64,000 nt of DNA from Wuchereria bancrofti (Eukaryota > Nematoda > Chromadorea > Rhabditida > Onchocercidae). Position 1 is the first letter of the stretch; each line of letters begins with the position of its first letter. The notes under the pieces were generated by a model. That model was not told the DNA's origin and did no database searches. It saw nothing but the letters and a program-made list of their open reading frames with translations. The stretch covers positions 15,391,075-15,455,074 of the forward strand of contig SSBO01000012.1 of NCBI GenBank assembly GCA_005281725.1. Direction: 5' to 3'. Positions 36,480 through 48,241 of this stretch are shown piece by piece. Position numbers and translations under genes: made by a program.

Positions 36480-38830
36480 CAAGAGTGTCGATATCTGGAG
36501 ATTTTTTCATTGACTAATCTTTAATCCCTGTCTGTCTACCCATTCCCACCAGGTATTTTGCTTGTCCTGGAGAATTAATGCAGAAATTTTAAAGTAATGA
36601 ACTGTGTAATTTATTTTTCTGCCTTTTACTGAATTATCTTCATACGATTTCGACTATAAGTGGAGAGACCTTTGTTGTATCTTTCAAAACATTTTTTGTT
36701 CCTTAAGTTGACCTTTTCAGTTCCCTAATTTGTTCTTAAAAAGTAATTGCTTGATGACTGATTGTTCTGTTTGAGTTGTTTTCTGTACGTCAGCCGAGAA
36801 GCTATAGTTTCTATCTTACGTGAGTTACATTTTCTTTTAATTTCAGGCAGATATTTTTTGTTGGTTTGTACGTTTCTCGCGATGAATATTTTTTTGTCTG
36901 TTTTTAATGATTTCTGTATGTATGTTTTTGCATGCACTTGTGTCATTTTTTGAAATATCCCATACCCCAACCACCTTCGCTTATTGCAGTTCTTTGTAGC
37001 AAAGCGAAATTAATCTACAAATAGCAGTGGTGATTTCTAGAAAATATTGTAAGAAATTTTACTCGCGTATGAATGTCATTGTTGTCTTCCTGGAGCTATT
37101 CTATCACCTGGCGCAAGGTATGTTGCCAACATGCATATTAAACTTGAACGTTCATTAACCTTCCAGAAGAGGTCCACCGTGCCAGTCGTACTTTCGGTTT
37201 ATGCAAACAAATCAAGTTAATGATTGCTAAGATTGTCTGCTTTCTTCACCTTTTTTCTCCTGTATGTAAAGAGCTTTTCCACTGACTCACTATCTTTTTC
37301 CACATTTTGTTTGAGCTTTGCGGTGTCAGTTTTTTCAAATCTTGTGCATCGTTTTTTATTCACGTTGAAGACTTTATCTGATGTGACAAAAGTTCTCTAT
37401 TTGATCGACTCTGCCCGGAGAAAAGGAAGTCTTTTAGGTTTTGGTAAAGTTAAAACATATTTCTTTGATGTAAACGGGTATTTTGTTTGGCTTGTTTGTC
37501 CAATCGAAGCATTTGCTAGTGTGAAATGAAATGACTTATTTCCTTTCTTTTAGGGTGTTTTACAGCTTTTCCTGCAACTTTGGTATGATTACTTCAAATG
37601 CCAACAGTGACCTCAGTTCACTGATTGTCTTTTGTCGGACTGCTCAGTTTCCTCCTGTTTAATTTTGAAATTTGTGGGCCCGGAAGTTAGATTGCGACTC
37701 TCATTTTCCTGACTCTCCAGAAGAAACATTTTGAAAAATAGGCTTTCATAGTGACTCAGACTTTATGCTCGCCTGTTAGCACGTTACGAACCGCCTAGAT
37801 TATTTTTGTACGTATGCTTTAAGTTTGAAACTCGAGTTTCATTTTTTCTATTCCGACTTTGACTATATGGCACGCTTTGAGGTAATTGTGTTTTATTTTT
37901 GAATTGCGAATTTTCAAATCTTTCTCTGGTTGTTCCGCTTATCTTTTGCTTTTAATTCCCAGCCTTCTATTCCTCTCATTCAGGAAAGGTCTCTCCAGCT
38001 TCAGAACCCAATACCGTACGTTTAAGCCTTGCCCAACTGCCTCTCATCTCTCTGCTGCATCCTAACGTTAATTTATGCTTAGTTCATCATTTTCAAGAAA
38101 TACAATTTCCAAAATTTTAGTTCATGAGTTGGCAGACATGACATTTTTCCTCGTAATTATAAGAAAGAACTATAATCAAGCCACAGAGCACACTTCACAC
38201 TTCAATCGGTTTTCTTTTCTGGGAAGATTCAAAATGGATTTCTTGATTGTACATTTAGACCGTACAGTGGATCCGTACTTGGATGATCTTTAGAACTCCG
38301 TTCCTTTACTCTGTTAAAGAAAGTGAAGTATAACAGTAAGCTGGGTTCTCCTCAGGAGCGGTTTTCAAATGTTCTAAAATTTCTTTCGCTAACCCGCAGT
38401 ATCGCAAGGACATTTTATAAATCTTCGATTGTTTATACTTTGTATTTTTATTTTCATATCTTTTTTTGTAATTTTATCCTCATATTAAAGTCGCATACTG
38501 TGTCCTGTGATAATTGCGAGTAGCAGACTACTTTTATAATTTATATAGAAGAGCAAATTCTTAGATGAAAGGAAGGAAATGAACGCAACATTTCCTAGTC
38601 ATTTCACGTTATCGGATAGTTGCAGTTTTGTTCGGTATAAAACTAAACGCTAGACGCACTAGATATAATAATTATGAATTTCAAAAGAAAAAATGGTATC
38701 CGTATTTATGTAAATTTTTTCGGTTTTCAAGAAGACAGAAACCATCATGCTAACTTACAGTTTTGGAAATCTGTAGTACCCAAAGCTCACGAAATTGCTC
38801 TTCTCACAGTCAAGAACGAGAGTTAAGGCT
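36480..38830. other. Intergenic sequence between convergent importin alpha and MPI
   Basis: T-rich on the plus strand (36.5-38.5 kb), with several long frames that lack ATG starts and known domains (for example 37224-37529). It probably holds the 3' UTRs of the two convergent genes. I see nothing else. Confidence 0.5.
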
Positions 38831-41372
38831 CTATCTTTTAGGTGTAAAAGCACGATACGCTAAAAAATCATCGGAGGGTTCAATGCTCACATGACGTATA
38901 TTCGCGGGGACAAAATATATTTCACCTCGGCCCATCTTGAGTTTTTCAACGCCATTATATATTTCAGTTGAGCCTTTTACTACGATAATAATGCTGCTAG
39001 CACCAACATCTCGCAATTCATTGGCTTCATTCTGAAATAAAAGAAAAACGTTTAGCAATAATCGAGTATTTACGAGAAGCTAATGAACTTTATGCAAATC
39101 GTGTTCGACAGGTGGGATTTCCACTTCTACACTTCTTGTTTCTACAGATAGGCATTACAACAACTCCATCTCTCTCCATTCTTAATTCATGGACATATGT
39201 CGTTTGATTATGGAACAGTGATCAGTGATATAAAACTACTCAAACTCATCGAATTAAAATACTGGTCACCAGAATACTGAAAGCACTTTTGGAATAATTC
39301 GGCCCACAGTAAAGTTACTGAAACTCACCCTTAATTCATGCACCGCAAATTCTTGAACCGGTGGTGCATACTCCCTTATTCCAGGACCAATAATTTTTGG
39401 GGAGAAACATGAAGGCTGAATCATTTCGAATGTCAAATCCGAGCAAAGCGTGTCAACATCCTTGAATTTTGGTGTTAATCCAGCACGAACGGTATTGTCC
39501 GAACAGGCCATGCATTCCACACAATCTGTAAAATTTTCCAGAATCATTAGAGAAAGTTTTTTGCCGACTTCGCTTTAAAATGTAATATATAAATTTCACA
39601 CTCACCTCCCAAAAGATATGCATGTAGAGAATTTGGTTCCATAAAAACAGCGTCTCCTTTTTTTAGAGTAAAATAGTTCATCAGAAGTGGTGCGAATACA
39701 CCTACATCACCGGGATACTCACTGTTTAGTCGGAGAAGTAATTCTTCAAGATCAGAACGGTCATTCTCTAAAAAAATAAGTCAAACAGTAAGTTAGAACT
39801 TTATAGTGTACCTACATTTTAATGTTTGGACTGAACGAATTCTTTTGCCGAGGAGATGCCGTCCTGAGACGTTAGAAAAAAAAGAAAACCATTATTTTCG
39901 GAATTCGGATTCTTCATGCCTGATGCTTCCCGTTTGGGCTGACTTAAAATAAAGATTTGTTTGTAACGATCAAAAGCCAACTGTTCTTTAGACGTATTGC
40001 CAACTGTTGCACTGCTTTATATACATCTTCGTTTGATGAACGCATATATTCCGAAAATATCTTTTTCAAGGTTTCGCGCTTTTCAAAATCTTTTCCAGTT
40101 TTCAAGTTTTCAATAGCATTTTTCGAAGTTATTAAATTCTGCAGTTCGGGGAAAGCTAGAAAGAACTATATACAGTTACAAAAACATCACTGAGAAAATG
40201 ATAATGAACTGCAAAATAACAAAAACCAATGTTATAACATATTGTCGGGATTACAATAAAAAGTCGTTCTTGGCCAATTCTTATGCATCAAAAATATTCC
40301 TTCAACAACAACAAGCGGAAAACTTCAAGGTACAAATTCCAAACCTTTAATGTTGTCACAGATTTCGTAAGAGGGACGAAAGCCGCTCAAAAGTTGAAAA
40401 TCCGATAAAGCAATTGCCATTTCCGGTTTATGATTGCTATCAGGATAGTGTTCTGGATCACTGTTGTGCAATATTTTCGCTTTTTCCTACAAATGAATAC
40501 AAATAATTTGATTCGAATGGAAAACGAAATTTGCTGCTATGAAAAAAGCACCACTGCAAGTTATATGTACTTGCACTTTCTTAACTCTGTATTCTATCTG
40601 TTCAAGTTAAGAAAGTTTCCAAGCTCGTGCACCACAACATAGCAAAAAATTAGATTACTCATAAAAAGCTAGCTGACATTGAAACAAGGAAGAGAACATT
40701 TTTAATCTCACTCATATCCAAATTTTTCGGAACTATCAAAATAAATGAACTGGCCTTGTCAGGATGGCTCTGTATTGATAGTGCTTTATTCACCGAAAGC
40801 ACTTTGAACAAGAATTGCAGTGATCCATCTTCATGATCTCCTAGAAAAAATTTCGATTCCGCAATTTTTTCTGATAAAAGTTTCCCGTCTGACACAAGCT
40901 TTGATGGCCCATTCGGATGCACACCCATCCATAACTAAAATAATTTAATGAAAATGTTAATGTAGTCGGGAAAATGAGTTTATATATAAAGTGTTCATGA
41001 AATTTATTACTTAAAAATCCTAAATTCGATACATTTATTAAGTTATACTCCCTTTGGAAGGCATAAATAGGTTTAGAATAATAATTAAAAAAATTACCAG
41101 AATAAGTAGTGTTTTGTAGAAGATACTTGTAGAAGAAACAGAAAGATTATGGGGGCAAAATTTACTTATCCCTAATTTAATGATGACAAATTAATTGATT
41201 AGACTAAACAAGCAATTAAGCAGAAGGTAAGACTAAAACAAACCTCAGCATATGGTTTTGTTTCTTCAATAACGAACTGTTTATCAGCGGCATGCATTAA
41301 AATGGCCACTTCACTTTGGCTTCCACGACGTCCCCAATCATACGTCTGCACAGTACATATTAACTTCTCCAT
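38831..41372 (-). CDS. mpi: Mannose-6-phosphate isomerase (type I)
   Basis: MPI interconverts fructose-6-phosphate and mannose-6-phosphate, supplying GDP-mannose for glycans, and is a zinc cupin enzyme. Exons 41372-41244, 40934-40755, 40486-40345, 40155-39982, 39767-39606, 39525-39329 and 39031-38831 join in phase and give 394 residues. The N-terminus reads [12 protein letters not shown]. The zinc ligands are visible: Gln98 and His100 in SIQSHPDK, Glu125 in [10 protein letters not shown] and His257 in [11 protein letters not shown]. The C-terminal cupin ends [14 protein letters not shown]. The exon 2/3 junction that gives the exact family sequence uses a GC donor (AAG|GCCAGT). A GT donor 21 bases on (ATA|GTTCCG) would add seven residues. 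The exon 4 end is the least certain boundary. Confidence 0.93.
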
Positions 41373-43940
41373 TTCATCCCTTTAAACCCATTTATTACTG
41401 ACAAAATAAACAATCTATCAGTAAAAGTAATATACTTCCAACAATTTATTCTACATTCGAAGAAGATAATGATACCTACAAAACTTCAACAGGAATAAAA
41501 CCTGTGCATAAACAAATAAAAACAGTAAAAACAACAATATGACTAACTCGAGTTTTTGCCAAATTTAACAAAATTTTTTAAGATTCAAAAACTACTCTAT
41601 AAAAATTGATTGTCAAGCCGTTGTTGTAACCTAAAATGAAAGTCCTTTTTGTGATGTCTATATTATATAATAATAGAAAACCACAAGTTGTAGAAAACCA
41701 CAAGTTATAGAAAACCACAAGTTGTTAGAAAACAGGTCCACACCAATAACAAGTAAACTACGATCAGAAAGTCTGAAAATGAACTGTTAATTAATCATGC
41801 GTGTGTAGCTGCGGAAGAATAAACGTTGAAGGAATTTTTGTTTTGATTTTCCAAATTTTAAACGAATTCCGTAGCTTATTCATATAACCCTTTCCGTGTA
41901 CCTAATTATAAACGTGAAAGAAATTGCGAGGAATCGACCATTCATTACAAAACCGTCGAACAGAAAGGGCATTGAAGAATAACGGGACAAAAATTCTGTG
42001 ATTATTTTAATGAAAAATTTCCACAAATTCATTAACGGCTTACAAAATAAGCATGAAATTCAAAATTGACCACGCAAAAATATGGTCGAAAGTTTACTTA
42101 TGAATAATTAAGTGAAAGTGACTCAACTAATTAGAACTGCGCTAAGCGATGTGCTAAATGATAGGATGCTTAGAGCGAACCCAATCAGCAACGCAAGAGC
42201 AACCGCATTTCATCTCTGAGCACTGAACATTCACACAACAACGAGAAATGCTTGAAGAGTTTTGAGGCTGCTAAAAGATAAGGTCTCACACTTATGTGGG
42301 CGCCATTTCAAAATAAGGCCTAGCTAATGCATCGAAGTGACGAGAGAGCAGGTGGTCGCTCCAGATCGATAAGCCTTAATTATGCTAAAACATTCAGTAG
42401 TAGCCGGTATGGCCATAACCACAGCCATAACCACTGATTGCGGGAAAAATATGAGATTTAATTTTCCATTCAGTCCTGCCCAGCTCCAATGTTTATGCAT
42501 TCCTGCTCATATGCTTCTGTCGTCATGAAGGATTAATAAAAAATTTATTTCATATTTGAAAAAATTAATATTAAACTAGTATGAGATGACAGTATATTGT
42601 GTTAAGCGCTTCTTGTAGCCAAATTGAAATTAGTCCTCTCATAATGCTTTATCTATTGCAATGGAAACGGTCACGTTGAATACTGAGAGGGAAGAAGTAA
42701 CATTCGATGTTTTCGACCCTATTGTTTCATCTCTCTCAGATTGCAATGCATATAGAAAATGAATTGCAATATTTGTAAAATGCAAAATAAGTCAGTAAAG
42801 CCCGAATTTGAAGAATTTGGAGGAAAATTTTGCATAAAACTGTTAAGGGTTTCCTTATTGTTCTTCTACAGAAGTTAAAATCATTATCAGCTGCAACTCG
42901 AGACATGCACTATCCAAAATCACTAATTTGCAACTAAAATAATTAATTCCACTGCAAATATTAGCTTCAGTATTGTGTTTTTGGTTTTGGTTATTTTCTG
43001 CTTTTACAAAGAACGCGAATAGCTAATCTACTTGCATTTATGATAGTTCAAGCACTATATTGATTGACTTAAACTTTTTTCTTTATAATATTATTTTCCA
43101 CCGTATCAGGTTTTAATATCGAAAGTCCATATTTCCTTATATAAAATCACATGCTTGCATATTTATCTTATTGCAAATTTCGGTCTTATAAAAGTAGTTT
43201 TTTCTTTATAGTCAAGAATAAATCATCGAGTAGGTATTGCATGGATTACTGTCGTTAAAAAACTAGTAAATAATCTTAAGTCATCAATTCTTTGTGGAAC
43301 AATTAACTTGAAATGAATTTGAATTCTTTTTTTCGCTCTATAAATCCAGAAATTCATAAACAAAACTTTTTGGCTTATATTTTTTGGGATACAAAAAGTT
43401 TCATTTAAAAGTATAGTGATAATTTACAGATACAAATAGAACTGCTAACAAGTTATCGCTCAAATTATAGAACCATTAATGAGTTGCATTATTGCATTTT
43501 GCAATTTATTATTCAAAGTAATACAAGCCATAAGAAAATGCAGAAATGCTATCTTAGATTGTACGACTTATACCCATTCCAGCGGTAAGGATTTAATTGC
43601 TGCTGAAGCTAAAGAAACGAGATTAGCAGTTTTTTTTTTTTTTTACAAAAGCAAAGAGTCTTATACAACTAAACGACTTCCATTATATTTAAAATGAACG
43701 TCTATTTGCCACTTAACCTATCGGAGTATTAAATCTGAAGTGGCAAAAAAGCATCAATTAATCTTTGAAATGAGAATCAGATGTTTTATAATTCACTCAT
43801 TTATTAATTGTATATTTACACTGAATAGTAACACACATAAAAGCTCGAGTTTTATTAACTGTAAGAAGTGGTGCTTAAACAAAAAAGGATGAAATTTCGA
43901 TTAGTAATTGAATGACCATAACAAGTACACTCATATCCTC
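41373..43940. other. Intergenic sequence upstream of MPI
   Basis: AT-rich, containing the MPI promoter and the 17 bp minisatellite at 41674-41735. The open frame at 43479-43697 has no recognisable domain and crosses a T18 homopolymer, so I do not call it. Confidence 0.5.
41674..41735. repeat. 17 bp minisatellite, three and a half units
   Basis: The unit TAGAAAACCACAAGTTG starts at 41674, 41691 (last base A) and 41708, followed by a partial unit. It lies 302 bases upstream of the MPI start. Confidence 0.92.
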
Positions 43941-43949
43941 ATATCCTTT

Positions 43950-46900
43950 TATAATGAAATCGATGTAATTAGATTGCCACTTAAGAAATTTAGCATGAAT
44001 GACAAGTGAAATAAATAATTCAATCTTCTTTTGAATTAGAAAATTCTTATTCCGGAAAATGATCCCTCCTTAAAAATGGATCCATTAGTTAGAGCTTACA
44101 TTATGCAAGTAACACCTTTTTTACTAATTATAAAAAATACAAACTTTGAAATGCTTATCAAGTGATAATTCATTAACGCTGTAAAGTTGTTTTTTTAATT
44201 CATTAACATTGCTTTAAATTCATTTGGTGTATACTTTTACTTAATAATATTTCAGTCGCTTATGATTTTATACTGTGTAAGTGCATCTTTTTAGGTAATT
44301 AAAGCGATAGATGTTATAAAAAATGCTGGCACTGAAAAGCTTGTCAACTATAAACTAAAAATTATTGCAGTTACTGCATTATTTTTTAAGTAGCATCATC
44401 TTTAGCCGTTTAAGCATATATTTTACAAATAATGCAAGCATTTAAATGTTTATAAAATGATAAAATGATGATTCAACCACACTAATCGATTTTTTAAGTA
44501 GCATCTCTTTGGGGATTTAAGCAATGGAATTTTCAAGGAATGCAAACCTTGAAATGCTTAATTTTGTTTTAAGTGATTAAATGCTTAATAAGTGATAAGA
44601 CGATTATTCATGATCTGTAAAAACCCATTTTTGCCTGAAAATGTAAAAGTATGCAAACCAGTTCTTTGGTAAGACTTTTGTTTCACGATAAATAATCAAA
44701 AATGACTTAAATCCAGCAATAAAAATCACACTGGTAATTTAAACTACAAATTTCATAAAAAGCGAAATAATAAGTTTCAACAAAGTTGAACAATAGTTGC
44801 GGTTGACTTCACCTCCGTGGTTTAAACAATGAAATTTGTGAAAATTGAAGTAGTAATAAGTTACAAAATAGTTTGATATAATCCATTAAAAATATTCAAT
44901 CATTTTGAACTTATTTTCATTTCAAAAATGAGTTCGATAATATATCAATTCGAAATGACTTAACTCCTGCGGATGCATTTTTTTTGTAAGTGCAACAATA
45001 GATTAAAAAATATTAACGATGGAATGCTAATCAAGTAATAAAATCATAATTCATGACATTATTTAATTATCTTCAACTTGGTGTTTGGACAATATATCAA
45101 TTAAAAAGTTTTAATTGTCCCAATTAATATGGTATTGGTGAAATTCTCCAAAAAAATCGAAGTGACAACAAAAATTACAAACTAGTTCAGTAAAATTCAT
45201 TCAAATTATTTTATTAATCTCAATTCATTTTCGTACTCCAAAAATAAGCTTCATTTGATAATGTGTTAATTTTAAATCTAGCAGTTAACACTTGTGCAGT
45301 ATGAATTCAAAAAATATGACAAATCGAAATTATAACAGACTGACAAAATAGTTCGGTATAATTCATTAAAATTATCTAGTAACTTTGAATTCATTTTTAT
45401 TTTTAAATTTAATTTTATTTGTGAAAATGACTTAACTCTTGCCACTGACATCACCTTGATGGTTTAAACAATAAATGGAGTTAGAAAATACTTCGATATT
45501 TAATTTGTCAATGTGATGTTAATTGTCACATTCAAGTTATTTTGGAAAGTTATACTGCCGTAATACAGTATTGAAAATTATTAAATAATGCCAACGACTT
45601 GTTGACGCTATTCCATCACTTGACCAGCATTTTGATGTTAATATTTTTAAAACCCATCGTTGCACATATCAAAAGTGGATATCCACTAAATTTTAAACTG
45701 ATATATTATCAAATGAAATTCATTTTTGGATAAAAGTGGACATAAAATGATTAAATAATTCTAATGAATAATACTGAGCTCTATTATTATATCGATTTTT
45801 ATAAAATTTGTTGTTTAAGGTGAGCGTAACAGCAAGAGTTGGGTTATTTTGGCTTAAATATTATCAAATAAAATTCAGTTGTGAAATAAAAATGAATTCA
45901 AAGTTGTTAAATAATTTTAATGAATTGTATCAAGATGAATCACATCAAATTACTTTGTAAATTTATTATTATTTCGATTTTTATGAAATTCGTCATTTAA
46001 TTTACTAATGTGATGCCACTGCCAGATTTACGTTATTTTCAAACGGCATCAATACTATATTAAATTTTGATGGAATATCATTTTTTCAAATTCACAGCTG
46101 CGTACAGCAAAAGTTGTTCCCTGCTAGATTATCGAATAAAATTCAGTTTTCAATTTAAAACGAGTTAAAAGTGAATAAATAATTTTAATTAATAATATAG
46201 GACCATTTTCCAACTTAAAATATATATTCAAACTCTATTATCAATTTGAAAATATTCAAATACCAAGATGATGCAAAGGCAAAGTTAAATCATTTTCAAC
46301 AGATTTTTTGGGGATTTTTTGATTTTTATTGTTTGAATTGCTAATGTGGTCCATAATTCTATGTTATAAAAAGAGGCAATCTGGATAAAAGACATTAAAA
46401 AGAATACTAGAAATTGTTATTCTGGTAGTTTAAATAATAAATTTTATGGAAGTTAAAACGATAATAAAGTTGAAAAATACTTTGATGTAATTCGTTAAAA
46501 TTATTTGATGATTTTGAACTCATTTCTACTCTAAAAATGAATTTTATTCGATCATATATCTATAAATAGTACTCTAGCTCTTGCTATTGGCATCACATTG
46601 GTGGTTTAACAACAAATTTCAAAAAATTGAAAATAATCACAAAGTTACAAAATAGTTCGATATAATACATCAAAACTATTTGATTGCTTTGAAACCATTT
46701 TTACTCCAAAAGCGAATTTTATTTTATAATACATCGATTCAAAATTAATTTAAGTCTTGCAGGATGCACCTTTTTGATAAATGCCAATAGATTAACTCGA
46801 AATGCTAATTAAGTGATAAAATGATATTTCATTGACATTACTTAATCATTTTCAACTCAGTATTACAACAATATATCAAATAAAGATAACTTAAATCTTG

Positions 46901-47600
46901 CAACTGACATCACTTTGTTGGTTCAAGCAAAAAATCTCAAAAAATTGAAGTGATAACAATGCTGCAAAATAATTGATGCAATATTTCATAAATATTTTTG
47001 ATGCCTCTAAATTCATTTCTGCCCAAAAATCAATTTTGTTTGATGATGTATCAATTAAAATTGAACTTGGCTCTGCAACTAACGATAATTAGAACAATGA
47101 ATTTATAGAATATGATACTTCATTGACATTACTTAAGTGATATAATCATCACGTGATAAATGATAATTTATTGGCGCGATAATATACCAATTAATAATTA
47201 TTTGAATCTTGCAGTCAACATTATTTTGGTGGTTTAAATAATAAATTTCATAAAAATCGAAATGATAAAAAGTGACAGAATATTTCGATATAATTCATTA
47301 GAAATATTTAATCAATTTGAATTCATTTTTATTGCAGTGCTCAACAATATATAAATTAAAACTGACTTCTTGTAATTGACATCACTTTTGTAATTTACAC
47401 AATAAATTTTCTAAAAATATTAATACTGAAGTGCTAATGAAGCAATGAAATAAAAATTCGTTAAATATTACATATTATTAGGTTTTTTTACTTCATTTTT
47501 GCTTCAAAAATATCCTCAACTTAACAATAAATAATCTTTCAATCAGTTATGATCTCATATTGTGTAGGTAATACCTTTCCGTTAACTGTCATTTATAGGT
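43950..47600. repeat. Degenerate array of ~170 bp AT-rich repeats with an inversion
   Basis: The same set of short landmarks recurs in order. A TTTAAACAATAAATTTC-like block is followed by AAATTGAAGTGATAA. Then come ACAAAATAGTTCGATATAAT, TTCATTAAAATTATTTGAT and TTTGAATTCATTTTTACTCC. TTTATTTGATAATATATCAAT and a block like GACTTAACTCTTGC follow. Clear units centre near 44.9, 45.2, 45.4, 46.5, 46.7, 47.0 and 47.3 kb, spaced about 165-175 bases or multiples. Between about 45.56 and 46.25 kb the landmarks appear reverse-complemented (for example AAATAATTTTAATGAATTG at 45911). Copies are diverged and no coding frame runs through them. It could be an old satellite or clustered non-autonomous transposons. 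Confidence 0.72.
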
Positions 47601-48241
47601 TTTCTTTGTTATCATTCACCGCTTTTATCGAACCCACAGCGCCTCAACTTGTACACATGCTCGTCAGCCCATGCTAAAACGGCAATTATCGTGCATGGCT
47701 GACATCAACAGACGCGGTAGAAACTAGTTTGCCTCTCCATTTCATTCCTTTCTTCATCATTTGAATCTGACTGGTATGACTCATCAGCAGTTGTCTTTCC
47801 GCATATTCTTCGCATTCATTTGTTGCATTTGTAAGTTTGCTTACCTGAAAACTGCGTCAAATGGAAAACAAACGACATTCGAGGAAATGCAAGATTATTT
47901 TTAGAAATGACCACTGATTAGTCACATTACTCAGTAGAATTTGCTAAGTTTACAATTGTTTTACTTCTTCATATTTCTTATCAGTTAGTCAACCAATCTA
48001 TCTTGTCTTATCAATAAATCTATCAATCATGCATCATCTATCCAAACATCTACTTGTCTCTCCATATCTAGGACATTTGCTCTTTTCAATCTTCTACTTT
48101 TTTTGCATTGCTGAGAAAATGAAATTATGACATTCCTTTACGACATAGCATAATACCTTAGTTTTCATTATCTTTATTTCTACTTGTGAAGTTATTCCTT
48201 CCGCCGGTCACTGTCAATCCATTACAAAAAGGCTTCCAACA
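47601..48241. other. Upstream region of the SLCO gene
   Basis: A less repetitive, pyrimidine-richer stretch (CTATC-like clusters at 47990-48060) leading to the SLCO start. It presumably carries the promoter. No specific element is recognisable. Confidence 0.45.

Noticed and set aside
37224..37529. Hydrophobic open frame of 101 residues
   Set aside because: It has no ATG start, lies in a T-rich stretch that encodes Phe/Leu/Ser by composition, and has no exon borders.
43479..43697. Open frame with a Cys-rich start and a Lys-rich end
   Set aside because: Crosses an 18-base T run and shows no known domain; likely chance.
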